A DNA stretch of 64,000 nucleotides from Methanolobus psychrophilus R15 (GTDB taxonomy: Archaea > Halobacteriota > Methanosarcinia > Methanosarcinales > Methanosarcinaceae), in assembly GCA_000306725.1 (NCBI GenBank), contig CP003083.1, forward strand, positions 2,046,001 to 2,110,000, read 5' to 3'. Made by a program: the position numbers and the translations under genes. Positions 43,993 to 53,252 of the stretch are shown here, in pieces; within the stretch, counting starts at the first letter, position 1, and the number at the start of each line of letters is the position of its first letter. The notes beneath the pieces are model-generated. The model did no database searches, was not told the origin of the DNA, and saw only the letters and a list, made by a program, of their open reading frames with translations.

Positions 43993-44745
43993 TTGCAAAA
44001 AAATAGTCGTATACAGTTTACTTCTGCCAAGATAGAGGACCTGATGTTCAGGACTACATTTGACCCCAGGACCCGTGAAGGGGACGTGATAGTTAATCTT
44101 TCCCTTATCAGCAGCAAAGATTACGATGACGTCATCAAGATATTCAGCATGGCAATGAACAGTGGCCTCACGGTGAGTCCAATGATAAAAGTCCTCCATG
44201 AAGGGGATATGATCGGAAGCATGACTATCGGGAAAGATGAGGTCGGTTTTGCAACGGTATGCAGTATAACTATCGATGGCATTCTCCTTAAAGCAGGTGT
44301 AATGATAAAGCCTAAGTTCGGCGGCCTTGTGGAGATCCGGGAAGGTCTGCCTGTCAGGTTCACCAATGTGCTCACATATCAAAGCACTACAATAGACCCA
44401 CTGGAAGTTTTGATGTCACAGGAACTCACATCTGTTATGGAAATGCTCAGAACAGGAACGGGCAAGATCCTTGCCAACTTAAGGGAAGCTCCCATGATCG
44501 CACGGGATGTCATAGACAGCACGCTTTCCGATATGGTCGAGGCAGGAATAACCGGTATCCTCGAAGTGGGTGAACCCAATACCAGGATACTGGACGTGCC
44601 TGTAGAAAGAGACCATCTGGGTATTGTGGTAATAGGAGGTACGAACCCCATGGCTATTGTTCAGGAGCATGGCATTTCTATCAGGACCAATGCAATGTCC
44701 ACTCTGATGAGCTTCAGTGAGATGAAACATATCAGGGAACTGTAA
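43993..44745 (+). CDS. NrpR regulatory-domain (DUF128) protein without HTH
   Basis: TTG 43993 behind GAGGTG gives 250 residues. An upstream ATG at 43957 overlaps the TATA-like ACATATAAATGG and is therefore unlikely. The protein is one NrpR effector domain ([48 protein letters not shown]). NrpR represses nitrogen-fixation genes and responds to 2-oxoglutarate. This protein lacks the DNA-binding wing and resembles the NrpRII partner described in Methanosarcina mazei. NrpRI is not in this window. Confidence 0.87.
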   Translation: MQKNSRIQFTSAKIEDLMFRTTFDPRTREGDVIVNLSLISSKDYDDVIKIFSMAMNSGLTVSPMIKVLHEGDMIGSMTIGKDEVGFATVCSITIDGILLKAGVMIKPKFGGLVEIREGLPVRFTNVLTYQSTTIDPLEVLMSQELTSVMEMLRTGTGKILANLREAPMIARDVIDSTLSDMVEAGITGILEVGEPNTRILDVPVERDHLGIVVIGGTNPMAIVQEHGISIRTNAMSTLMSFSEMKHIREL

Positions 44746-44787
44746 GCATCCAATCGATGCAAATAAATTCCCAATTAGTTTGGAATA

Positions 44788-46170
44788 TCAGGCACGGCCT
44801 ATTATCTGCCTGGCTATGAGCGCATTCAGTCTCTCAATGAATTCTTCTTTTTTACCAAAAGGTACTGTTGCGCCCGCAGCAATATCGTGCCCTCCCCCGG
44901 CGCCTCCTATCTCCTGGCACACCTGGCTGATGGCTTCTGAAAGGTTGAGCCCTTTGTTCACAAGTTCCTGTGTGCCTCTTGCAGATACCTTATGTCCGTC
45001 CTCCTTATCGGCAAATGCTACGATGGGGAGATGCCGGTTGTTGGATGCGTGGCTCATACCCGCAACTATCCCGACAATAGTTTCCGGTATGGAGCTACCT
45101 GCATCGAAGTATTGGAGGTTCGATAACTGAGTCACTCCTTTTTCCCTGACAAAGTTAAGACCGTCCACAAGGTTCTTGCGGTGCTCTCCCAGGAGTTTCT
45201 TCGAATCCTCATACGCCTCTCCCCTGTCCCCCATGCAGACAGCCATTCCGATATCTGCTTTCATGTATCGTCCAGTGGCATTAAGCAGAGTGGCATATTC
45301 GCTGGCGTCTCTCATTTCGGTTCCTTCACTTTCCTGCAGGAGTATGTAACACTCGCTGACCAGGCGGTTGACACTGTATGATGAAAGGCCGTTCTGCACC
45401 GAATATTGAAGGAGGGAAGAAGTCACCTTTATTTTTTCTTCCTCTGTAAGGTCTATCCACCTGCGCCATCTCTCATCTTCCGCACAGCGGAATCCTATCT
45501 TCCGGAGAAAATTTATGCAAGCATCCTCATTGCCTGTAAGTCCCGGCAGGTAAGGATCTGAAGAGTACTGCAGCATTTTGTAGACAGGCCTTGTCTGCTT
45601 GCCGAACAGGGATATATCTGTCTTTGCTGTTATGATGTCCGGATTATTGTCAAGTATCTCCCGGTTGAGACTTACGAGTTTGCCATATTTACGGTATTGC
45701 ATATCTCCAATACATCCTACGATGGCAAGGTCTGCAAGATCCCTGTTACTTCCCAGCTGCTGCGCAAGCAGGAATGCAGTCCCTGAGCCGCTGATCTCAA
45801 AGGAACCATTAGCCCCGAAAAGATGGGGGTTGAGGTGCATTTCCAGATCTCCCTGCGGACGGTGATGGTCAGCAACTACTGCATGCAGTCCGTAATTGTT
45901 AATATGTTCTATCTGCCCGCTGCCAAGGTCTGTAAATATCACAAGTTCGGGGTTATCGTTTGCAAGCTCCCTGACGATATTCTCATCAAGCTGCTTCACA
46001 AAAAGCATCTCATACTCGATACCAGCTCTTTCCATTGACCTGGCAATGATGGCCGCAGAACTTATCCCATCGGCATCGATATGCGACACCAATTGCACTT
46101 CTTTGTGTTTCTTTATCTCCTCTGCGCACCTTCTGGCACGCTGAGCCATTTGTATCATGGTGTCAGACAT
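44788..46170 (-). CDS. RecJ-like DHH-family nuclease
   Basis: The 460-residue protein has the DHH domain motifs VSHIDADGISSAA (near residues 28-40), IFTDLG and VVADHHRPQG, and the C-terminal DHHA1 RNA/DNA-binding motif GGAGGGHDIAAGA. Archaeal members of this group include GAN, the GINS-associated nuclease related to Cdc45. Others degrade RNA. It lies nine bases after the nuclease-like gene at 46180 on the same strand. GAGGAAAG precedes the ATG. Confidence 0.9.
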   Translation of the reverse strand: MSDTMIQMAQRARRCAEEIKKHKEVQLVSHIDADGISSAAIIARSMERAGIEYEMLFVKQLDENIVRELANDNPELVIFTDLGSGQIEHINNYGLHAVVADHHRPQGDLEMHLNPHLFGANGSFEISGSGTAFLLAQQLGSNRDLADLAIVGCIGDMQYRKYGKLVSLNREILDNNPDIITAKTDISLFGKQTRPVYKMLQYSSDPYLPGLTGNEDACINFLRKIGFRCAEDERWRRWIDLTEEEKIKVTSSLLQYSVQNGLSSYSVNRLVSECYILLQESEGTEMRDASEYATLLNATGRYMKADIGMAVCMGDRGEAYEDSKKLLGEHRKNLVDGLNFVREKGVTQLSNLQYFDAGSSIPETIVGIVAGMSHASNNRHLPIVAFADKEDGHKVSARGTQELVNKGLNLSEAISQVCQEIGGAGGGHDIAAGATVPFGKKEEFIERLNALIARQIIGRA

Positions 46171-46179
46171 CTTTCCTCA

Positions 46180-46677
46180 TCATATTGCCTTTGAATTCTT
46201 CTTCCAGCCATCTGGATCGATTACGTATTTGTTTCCTGTTCTCTCCATCCTGCAGAACTCCTGGATCTCTCCGATGGTGAATTTGGTCATCTCATCCTGA
46301 TGGAACCTGGCATCAAGCACATCCCAGGGAACGATATAAGCTTCCCTTGAGTGTCCGACACCCATTTTCAGTTCCACGGCAAGAAACCCTGTTCTTCCGG
46401 AGCGTTTCAGGAAATCCGATATCCTGTCTATCTGGTGCGAACCGTTCTTGTCTGTAGTGAAGTGCTGGGTGAAATACAGCGCTTTCGCCCCTTTATCGAC
46501 AGAGATACTCTTGCACTCTATGCCCAGATAGTAGTCCGGATTGAGTGAATCTACAAGCACATCCAGGAACTGCGCAGTGAACCTGTGCTGCTTCAGGCGG
46601 TGAGCGATGCCTTTTATGTTCTTTTCTTCAAAATATTTATTGAACGACTGGACAAGTACTCTTTCGAACTCTGTCAT
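46180..46677 (-). CDS. PD-(D/E)XK nuclease-like protein, function unknown
   Basis: This 165-residue protein has an N-terminal helix, then DVLVDSLNPDYYLGIECKSI with the spacing Asp-x(n)-Glu-x-Lys of restriction-endonuclease-like folds (Asp near 39, Glu-Cys-Lys near 52-54). It continues HQIDRISDFLKRSGRTGFLAVE. It resembles the Hjc/Holliday-junction-resolvase-like group but is not clearly one of them. It is upstream of and coupled to the RecJ-like nuclease, suggesting joint DNA repair or replication work. Confidence 0.7.
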   Translation of the reverse strand: MTEFERVLVQSFNKYFEEKNIKGIAHRLKQHRFTAQFLDVLVDSLNPDYYLGIECKSISVDKGAKALYFTQHFTTDKNGSHQIDRISDFLKRSGRTGFLAVELKMGVGHSREAYIVPWDVLDARFHQDEMTKFTIGEIQEFCRMERTGNKYVIDPDGWKKNSKAI

Positions 46678-46773
46678 ACAAAACCTGCTTTTTAGGATAA
46701 GATAATCCTTATAATTTAAAAATACTGTGTCCCTGCGTTAACTTGATGTACTTTATGCTTCAATTATCCGGGG

Positions 46774-46953
46774 ATGAATAAGAGAAACATGGAAATACTA
46801 TCCTCAGTAGGCTCTGTGATCCTGCTGGCAATACTTTTCATTCTGGTCCACCAGAACATCCCGCAGTCCCAGGAGTACGGTTTTGTTGCCGCGCTTGTTG
46901 CCTTTGTAGTCGTTGTTTCCCTGATAGGTCTTAAACTGACCAGGATGGAATGA
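46774..46953 (+). CDS. Small two-helix membrane protein (59 residues)
   Basis: ATG 46774 opens a 59-codon frame with two hydrophobic segments, SVGSVILLAILFILVH (about residues 11-26) and FVAALVAFVVVVSLIGL (about 37-53). It ends at ATGA, overlapping the YjbQ-family gene by four bases. A shorter start at ATG 46789 is possible. I know of no family. Confidence 0.6.
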   Translation: MNKRNMEILSSVGSVILLAILFILVHQNIPQSQEYGFVAALVAFVVVVSLIGLKLTRME

Positions 46954-47393
46954 AGCCGGGATATGCAATGGCAGTATTTACCGGCTATTTGGAATTCGAT
47001 ACTAAAGGAGACACTGATATTATAGATGTGACTTCCCGTGTTGCAGGGATTGTCGCCTCATCCGCTATTGCCGATGGTGCTGTTCTGGTATTTGCACCCG
47101 GCTCCACTGCTGCAATAACCACACTTGAATATGAGCCGGGTCTTGTTTCCGATCTTCGGGAAGTCCTGGACCGCCTTGTTCCTGCGGATATGCACTACCA
47201 ACATCATGAAAAGTGGCACGACGGTAACGGCCATTCTCATATACGGGCTTCACTGCTTGGGCAGAGCAGGTCCTTTCCTGTGATCAACGGGAACATATTG
47301 CTTGGCACATGGCAGCAGATTATTTTCATCGACCTTGACAACCGCCCACGCTCAAGAAAGGTGGTAGTTCAGGTGTGCGGGGAAAGGGCATAG
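46950..47393 (+). CDS. YjbQ-family (UPF0047) protein
   Basis: The 147-residue protein has the family core DIIDVTSRVAGIVASSAIADG, then LEYEPGLVSDLREVLDRLVP and NGHSHIRASLLGQSRSFPV, ending GTWQQIIFIDLDNRPRSRKV. It contains the conserved His (NGHSHIRA) of this group. Some members have thiamine-phosphate synthase activity in vitro. Its role here is unproven. It is coupled by overlap to the small membrane protein. It ends in TAG and is followed 10 codons later by TAA. Confidence 0.9.
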   Translation: MKPGYAMAVFTGYLEFDTKGDTDIIDVTSRVAGIVASSAIADGAVLVFAPGSTAAITTLEYEPGLVSDLREVLDRLVPADMHYQHHEKWHDGNGHSHIRASLLGQSRSFPVINGNILLGTWQQIIFIDLDNRPRSRKVVVQVCGERA

Positions 47394-47471
47394 CTACCGG
47401 ACAATAACAGTCAGGAATAAAGCAGAAACCCTGATTCCGGGAATCAGGATCTCTTTTGTGGATATTTCATT

Positions 47472-47873
47472 TCAGTTATTCTGCTTGACAAGGAATTTAA
47501 CAAAATCCGGGCTAAGCCTTGTTTCCCTTACCATCTTGTCCTCGATCTCATCGTCTGAGAGCCCGTCTGCCCTGTACTGGTCAATGCGGTCGTAGACACT
47601 CTGTGAAACTTCGGAGTATTCATTGATATCTTTCCGGTGACCCCATACGTCGCCTTCAAGAAGGTCGATTCCCTGCATCTCAAGGTACATCCTGGCTGAG
47701 TTTGAAATGGTTCTCTTATAGGAACTAGGGATGTGAAGTGCCTTTACGTTGGGGCATTTCATGACAAGGGAGAATATGTCGGTGTTAGATGGCCTGAATG
47801 CAAGATGTACGATCTCTTCATTCTGTCCAAGCGTATTAATCTCATCTTTTGAACTTACAACTCTTATTTTCAT
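47472..47873 (-). CDS. DUF1699-family protein
   Basis: The 133-residue acidic protein starts KIRVVSSKDEI and continues EEIVHLAFRPSN then VKALHIPSSYKRTISNSARMYLEMQGIDLLEGDVWGHR written in parts. It is conserved in Methanosarcinales as DUF1699, of unknown function (from memory). The C-terminal 40 residues are helical. GGTGAT precedes the ATG. Confidence 0.75.
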   Translation of the reverse strand: MKIRVVSSKDEINTLGQNEEIVHLAFRPSNTDIFSLVMKCPNVKALHIPSSYKRTISNSARMYLEMQGIDLLEGDVWGHRKDINEYSEVSQSVYDRIDQYRADGLSDDEIEDKMVRETRLSPDFVKFLVKQNN

Positions 47874-48357
47874 GTTTTATCACCTTATTTTAATATGCGC
47901 ATATTATTTTGCCAACAACAGTGCAGCATTTTACCCAGTAATAATTTAGTGTATATACAAAGTTTTATTTAAAGGTTACCAGACATATAAGATTATACTC
48001 ATAGTATAAATTAGTTTAATCGTATACTATCTATTTTTATTTTGGCAGATGCTACTCTGCAAATGGGTGTCGATGGAATCCTTTTGAACTATTTTTATGG
48101 AAAATCCCTCAGAGGCTCAGTCATCCATATTTATCTTTTAATATTTTTTATAAATATATCTACACAGTTAATATTGTTTTTTATTACACTACTTTAAGTT
48201 TTATCTATTCAATATCAAATATAAGTAAAGTGTTACATACAACCATACTAATGTGTATTTAAATTTTCCCACTTACACGAAATAACCTGTCCCATACTTC
48301 CCAGTCACATATCTCATGTAAATCTATTTATAAATAAAATGACATTCCCTCTTTGTC
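47874..48357. other. AT-rich intergenic region with two hairpins
   Basis: The 484 bases hold no ORF of note. ATAGTATA (48001-48008) pairs with TATACTAT (48023-48030) around an AT-rich loop and is followed by TATTTTTATTTT. GCAGA-TGCTAC-TCTGC (48045-48060) is a second hairpin with outer TTT/AAA. Either a terminator of an unseen transcript or a small RNA is possible. Confidence 0.45.
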
Positions 48358-49170
48358 ATGCCACCACATACAGCGAGCCCTCGGATTAAAATGAATATTC
48401 GATTCAGCTATCTGCTCTTTGGTGTGATACTTACTTATTTCTCGAGTTATCTGCCTGATCTGTCAGGGGTAGTGGGGATAGAAGGAACAAGAATAAGCTC
48501 CCTGGTTGCATTTGGATCGTTGAATGGCATGCTTTTCGGTCCCTTCTGGGGTGCTATTGTTTCAGGTACAGGCATGTTTCTTCATGAGCTCAACACTCCC
48601 GGTTATATCAGCAAGAACGCATTCAGCATGCTCTCTCTATTCTTCATAATGCTGTGCTCAGTGGTTTCCGGCCTGATAGTCCAAAGACAGCACCGTATGG
48701 CTACACTTATCTATGGTTTCCTTTTGTTTTTGTGGTACTCTATGAATGTCGGCAGGGAAGCTTATTACTATCCCTGGTTCCATATAATCGCGCTAATAGC
48801 TTTTCTGGTAGTCGGTAAATATGTTGTAGAGTCTATCCACTCAAAAACTTTTATTTTTATATATTTGTTCTTTGCAGCCCTTTTAGGTGTCCTGTCGGAT
48901 CATATCGCAGGATCCATTGCCTATTCTTACATTTATGACCTGCCAGCATCTGCATTTTCTTCCGTAGTGCTGCTCTATCCAATGGAACGCGCCATACTGG
49001 CGTTGAGTGCCACTCTCATTGCATTTTTCATCCTGGCTATCTACAGGGACTTGATCCTGTCTTCCGATAACTTCAGAGAAGATGTCGACAGGCTCAAATC
49101 ACAGGAACTAGAGGAGTATTTGAACCGTGATGTAATGCAGATAATTGAAAATGAAGGGCATGAACGCTGA
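48358..49170 (+). CDS. Polytopic membrane protein, ECF S-component-like
   Basis: This 270-residue protein has six to eight hydrophobic helices starting at about residue 14. The N-terminal half reads LVAFGSLNGMLFGPFWGAIVSGTGMFL, which recalls the substrate-binding S components of ECF vitamin or metal transporters (GLLFGPWWGA pattern). The final 35 residues are charged and helical (cytoplasmic). The substrate is unknown and no EcfA/EcfT genes are nearby. It follows a gene-poor AT-rich stretch. Confidence 0.6.
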   Translation: MPPHTASPRIKMNIRFSYLLFGVILTYFSSYLPDLSGVVGIEGTRISSLVAFGSLNGMLFGPFWGAIVSGTGMFLHELNTPGYISKNAFSMLSLFFIMLCSVVSGLIVQRQHRMATLIYGFLLFLWYSMNVGREAYYYPWFHIIALIAFLVVGKYVVESIHSKTFIFIYLFFAALLGVLSDHIAGSIAYSYIYDLPASAFSSVVLLYPMERAILALSATLIAFFILAIYRDLILSSDNFREDVDRLKSQELEEYLNRDVMQIIENEGHER

Positions 49171-49195
49171 CAAGGCTGTTTTTTTGGCCAAGGGT

Positions 49196-49951
49196 CTATT
49201 GAAAACTTTCCAGCTTATGCTTCATGCATGAGATGGCCTTGGAAAACACATGTCCCCTGTCTGAAAGGACCAGTATCTCCTGGCTCCTTGTTGCAATATT
49301 GCACATACACGGTATTGTCACAAGCACAGGTATGTCGTAACGCTTTTGCTGCGGAACATTCCCATCAACTGAACAGTGATGCATATTGTCGACTATGACG
49401 CACTTCTTGTTAAGGGACTTGTAGACTCCATTAACAAGCTGTTCAGTACAATCAAAGCAGGCTTTAGTAGGGCTCTGCACTATCAGGATGACGTCAGAGG
49501 CTGCAACAGCATTGATCGACTCATACTCTACCCCGGGCCCCGTATCAAATATGATCACATCTGTCCCGTTCCTGATAAGTTCTTTTTTCCCGATGATTAT
49601 ATTTTTCAGTGCATTGGACTGCCATTTTCTGTCTTTGCTCGCAAGTTCTCGTATCTCGTTTATATCCGCCTTGGAATAGCCAACAAGGAATTTTCCTTGT
49701 GTCCCAAGTTCTCCACTTATATTCACTACCACTTCATTGATTCCTCTTTTTCCGGAAAGCAGGTCATTGACCCAGAAGGGTATTCCGGATGTGTCATGTT
49801 TGAAAAATGTATGCAGAGACGGTCCCCTTACATCCATATCCAGCAGGCACACATTCTTTCCATCAAGAACATAAGCTGCGGCAAGATTTACTGCGATACT
49901 CGTTTTCCCGGTCCCGCCTTTTGCTGAATGTACTGCTATTGTGAATGTCAT
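49196..49951 (-). CDS. ParA/MinD-type ATPase
   Basis: The 251-residue P-loop ATPase has the deviant Walker A SAKGGTGKTSIAVNLAAAY (residues 9-27, two lysines), switch region LLDMDVRGPSLHT and Walker B IIFDTGPGVEYES. The motif IVQSPTKACFDCTEQL contains a CxxC, and CMCN is also present. MinD/ParA proteins position cargo or load metal clusters. The cysteines leave an Mrp/NBP35-like or CooC-like chaperone possible. It ends in TAG. It lies 115 bases after the small HTH gene on the same strand. Confidence 0.8.
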   Translation of the reverse strand: MTFTIAVHSAKGGTGKTSIAVNLAAAYVLDGKNVCLLDMDVRGPSLHTFFKHDTSGIPFWVNDLLSGKRGINEVVVNISGELGTQGKFLVGYSKADINEIRELASKDRKWQSNALKNIIIGKKELIRNGTDVIIFDTGPGVEYESINAVAASDVILIVQSPTKACFDCTEQLVNGVYKSLNKKCVIVDNMHHCSVDGNVPQQKRYDIPVLVTIPCMCNIATRSQEILVLSDRGHVFSKAISCMKHKLESFQ

Positions 49952-50066
49952 GATAACCTAATGTTCCTAAAAAGCTTAGAGCAATTTAACTTTATTGCAA
50001 GAAATATATATATCCTTTTCAACATATATAATAAGCAACAATGGCATGTTAAAAAATTTCCGGGTA

Positions 50067-50417
50067 TCAACACATATCGCTGTTGATATGGAAATACACT
50101 TTCCTTCCTTCTCTGTATTTCTCAACATGTTCCATTCGTACAAGCTGATTGAGGTAATTGCTTTCAACAGCCCTTTCCTTGCGGGTGATCTCTGCAATAT
50201 CTTCAGCCGTCGCGGGTCCGATCTCAAAGAGTGTGGTTGCTGTAGTACGCAAATGATCAGGCAGTGAAAGCAGCATCATGACATCCAGTGAACTGTTCAC
50301 ATTCAATTTTTCATTTGAAAAAGGAACTATTTCTCCTTTTGACAACAACCTTTCCAATTTGGAATTGATCTCTTTAAGATTATAAAGTATCTCCTCAAGG
50401 ATTTCGTTTTCAGGCAT
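50067..50417 (-). CDS. Small winged-helix transcriptional regulator
   Basis: The 116-residue protein has an N-terminal helix (about residues 1-35, coiled-coil-like) and a winged HTH (TTATTLFEIGPATAEDIAEITRKERAVESNYLNQLVRMEHVEKY written in parts). The wing is EGRKVYFHI. It probably controls itself and the ParA-like gene. AAGGGAAAATA precedes the ATG. Confidence 0.78.
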   Translation of the reverse strand: MPENEILEEILYNLKEINSKLERLLSKGEIVPFSNEKLNVNSSLDVMMLLSLPDHLRTTATTLFEIGPATAEDIAEITRKERAVESNYLNQLVRMEHVEKYREGRKVYFHINSDMC

Positions 50418-50513
50418 TATTTTCCCTTTTGTTTTTTATCTGCTATTTAGCATGGTTCATGACACATTTATTCAGGCTTACCAGTCTAATCAAAATAAAT
50501 CTTTTCATTTCCC

Positions 50514-52160
50514 TTATTCCAGTTTCCTTGACATGTATGCCCCGTCACGTTCATAGCCCGACTTACGGTAGTATCCTCTCACGCCTATGCCACTAAGGAT
50601 TGCCAGTTTGGTATAACCTGCGTTGAGGGATATCTCCTCTGCACATGCAACTAGTTCCTTGCCATACCCTCTGTGCTGCCAATCACACTTTCCGGCGCTA
50701 TCGCCCACAGCCACCATGGAACCATAGACATGCAACTCTCTTCCCAGGGCAGCATTCTCAAGTTCTTCCCGGTGTGGCATGGAAGGGAAGCGCAGCCTCA
50801 TGAAGCCTATGAGTATATCCTGAGCCGTATCCTCAAAAGCAATAAAATGTTCCTTTCCTCCGCAGCAGTCATAACTTTCGACCGTGAGCTCGATATGTTC
50901 GTAATTGGGCTCTCTTCCTTTCAGGATATTATGTCCTACTTCGCGGCACCTGATACATCGGCACCTTCCCCCATGCCGCTCAAGGTGGTCCTGCGCAAGC
51001 TGTCTCACGTTGCTTTTCCTGACTCCGGCAAGTATCTGGGGAGCAGGAATATCTCTTTGTATGCGTTGCAGGCGGACCCATTTCGGTACAAGTGACTTGA
51101 TCTGCGCTAGAAGCCCCACAGCATCTTCATCTGTTATCGCGCTATAACTCCCGCCCTCCCACATTTTATGCAGTTCTGTGCCTTCTGTGACAAGCGTGGG
51201 GTAAATCTTAAGATAGTCAGGCATGAATCTCGGGTCAGTGAACAGTCTTTTGAAATTCCTTATCTCGCTTTCCTCGTCCATGCCTGGAAGCCCGGGCATC
51301 ATGTGGAATCCTACCTTAAGGGCACTGTCTCTCAGCACTCTGTTAGCTTCAGTGCTGTCTGCAACAGTATGCCCCCTGCGCATTCTTGAGAGCACGAAGT
51401 CATAAGTACTCTGAACGCCAATCTCGACCTTGGTAGCTCCAAGTTCCAGCATCCTGTCAATATGTTCAGGCTTTGTCCAGTCCGGCCTGGTCTCAAAGGT
51501 AATACCTGTATTTCTCACCTCTGCGGTCTCATTGGCCTTGTGTACCTCTTCCAGGGTGACATAGGGGCAAGCCTCTCCTATAGTATTGGCATTATTGCGC
51601 CAATCAGTACCATAAAAGTCGTTCATTGCCTCAATACAGCGTTTCGCATACCATTCCTGGTAGTCTACAGACCTTGCGGAAAAAGTGCCACCCATGACAA
51701 TGAGTTCGGCTTTCTTTATCTCATGCCCTATCTCCTTTAGCTGCCTAAGCCTGGATGTAACTATCCTGTAAGGGTCGTAGTCGTGCTGTATCGCACGCAT
51801 GGTGGAAGGCTCCCTTCCCATGTAACTTTGGGGGGAATTGAATTGCGAATCCGGTCCTCCCGGACAGGGAACGCATATTCCGTGAGGGCAGGGTGCAGGG
51901 GACGTCATGGCTGCTATGACCGCGACCCCGGATATGGTACGTACCGGTTTTCGTTGCAGGATACCCCTTACCTTTCCCTGTTCTTCTTCGTTGCCTGTCA
52001 TAATAATGTCTGCATTCTTCGGGAGGCTGGCAAGCCTGCAGCTCTTTGCTGTTCTCTTCTTCTCCAAATTAAGTTGGCGCAGGCCGGTGATCTTCCCGTC
52101 GATAACCAACTCAAGGATCTTTCTGCATGCTTTATTATAATCAGTGTCTTGCGCAGTCAT
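50514..52160 (-). CDS. elp3: tRNA U34 modification enzyme Elp3
   Basis: The 548-residue enzyme combines a radical SAM domain and a C-terminal GNAT domain. The cluster motif CPHGICVPCPGGP lies near residues 96-108, and VEIGVQSTYDFVLSRMRRGH is the family SAM core. The GNAT portion (about 400-548) has GYGKELVACAEEISLNAG with the acetyl-CoA loop. It builds the carboxymethyl group of cm5U34 in tRNA. In archaea it works without the other Elongator subunits. Confidence 0.95.
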   Translation of the reverse strand: MTAQDTDYNKACRKILELVIDGKITGLRQLNLEKKRTAKSCRLASLPKNADIIMTGNEEEQGKVRGILQRKPVRTISGVAVIAAMTSPAPCPHGICVPCPGGPDSQFNSPQSYMGREPSTMRAIQHDYDPYRIVTSRLRQLKEIGHEIKKAELIVMGGTFSARSVDYQEWYAKRCIEAMNDFYGTDWRNNANTIGEACPYVTLEEVHKANETAEVRNTGITFETRPDWTKPEHIDRMLELGATKVEIGVQSTYDFVLSRMRRGHTVADSTEANRVLRDSALKVGFHMMPGLPGMDEESEIRNFKRLFTDPRFMPDYLKIYPTLVTEGTELHKMWEGGSYSAITDEDAVGLLAQIKSLVPKWVRLQRIQRDIPAPQILAGVRKSNVRQLAQDHLERHGGRCRCIRCREVGHNILKGREPNYEHIELTVESYDCCGGKEHFIAFEDTAQDILIGFMRLRFPSMPHREELENAALGRELHVYGSMVAVGDSAGKCDWQHRGYGKELVACAEEISLNAGYTKLAILSGIGVRGYYRKSGYERDGAYMSRKLE

Positions 52161-52192
52161 TTATTGTAAGCCCTATCCTCTGTAGCCCTGCA

Positions 52193-53221
52193 TTACTGGC
52201 AAAAACCTGCTACAAGGGCTTCCAGTTGTATTCGCTCACTGGATGCGTCTGTCATACAGAGGTCGGCAGCAGATATCTTTATTATCCAGCCCGCAATGGT
52301 CGCATCGCTCTCGTTGGAAGATGCTGCCATCGCATGTAACTGCAAGAGGATCTCCTGACCCGACATGCCATCCTCCAGGATCAGATCGTCTATGGCCTTA
52401 CGGGCTTCGATGATATCCTTTGCCACAGCTGCATGGAAAAGATGAGTGATGTTCTCTGACCTTTCCTTCAATGTGCAGTCATATATTTCCTGTGCCCCGA
52501 TACCGGAGCCCTGGAATTGCAGGGATGCCACCTGCAGGGTATGAAGTGCTATGGCAACGTTCCCATTTGCGTGATAGCCAAGTGCATCAATCCCGTCATC
52601 TGATATTGACAGACCTTCGTTGTCTGCAACCTGTCTGATAAAAGCTGCAAGCTTGTCTACCGACACATGCCTGAAGAACAGCTGAAGGCCCCTTGATCTC
52701 AGGGGTGCTATAAGTTTTGAAGGCTGTGTCGTGGAAAGCACGAATCTGCATGTAGCTGTGTATTTTTCCATTATCCTTCTCAGGGCATGTTGGGAATCGG
52801 AGTTGAAAGCTTCTGCACTATCAATGAATATTATCTTAAAGTCTGCATCGATAGGTCCCATACTGGCATACTCATTGATGATTTCCTTAAAGATGGCAAT
52901 AACGCTCTTCGTTATCTTAGAAGGGTCGTCAGTGCCTATGATGCGCAAAAACCTTTTATCTCGCACAAGGTAACGTTTTCCCTGCTCAAAGAAATCCGAT
53001 GCATTGAAGTAAGTAAAGTTGCGCTCGTAGTCTTCACCATATATCTCGTGTGCCATTGCAAAGGCAGCCGAGGATTTGCCTGTGTTCTCAGGCCCGTGGA
53101 AAACCATGTGAGGAAGATTCCTGGAACGGACCAGCCTGCGGATCATATCTATGGATTCCTCGTTACCCAATACTTCACCCAGATTCGAAGGCCTGTATTT
53201 TACCGTCCAGAGATCTTTCAT
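52193..53221 (-). CDS. RFC small-subunit-like clamp-loader protein with altered Walker B
   Basis: ATG 53221 behind GGTGAGG gives 342 residues. The AAA+ fold has WTVKYRPSNLGEVLGNEE, Walker A FHGPENTGKSS and a Walker-B-like KIIFIDSAEAF (Asp then Ser where other RfcS proteins have Glu). The SRC arginine-finger motif reads SRG. The C-terminal collar domain is present. The changed catalytic residues suggest a non-hydrolysing or modified subunit like the extra RFC subunit in Methanosarcina. Confidence 0.85.
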   Translation of the reverse strand: MKDLWTVKYRPSNLGEVLGNEESIDMIRRLVRSRNLPHMVFHGPENTGKSSAAFAMAHEIYGEDYERNFTYFNASDFFEQGKRYLVRDKRFLRIIGTDDPSKITKSVIAIFKEIINEYASMGPIDADFKIIFIDSAEAFNSDSQHALRRIMEKYTATCRFVLSTTQPSKLIAPLRSRGLQLFFRHVSVDKLAAFIRQVADNEGLSISDDGIDALGYHANGNVAIALHTLQVASLQFQGSGIGAQEIYDCTLKERSENITHLFHAAVAKDIIEARKAIDDLILEDGMSGQEILLQLHAMAASSNESDATIAGWIIKISAADLCMTDASSERIQLEALVAGFCQ

Positions 53222-53252
53222 TTTCCTCACCTGATGTGTCTCTTATCCTTGT

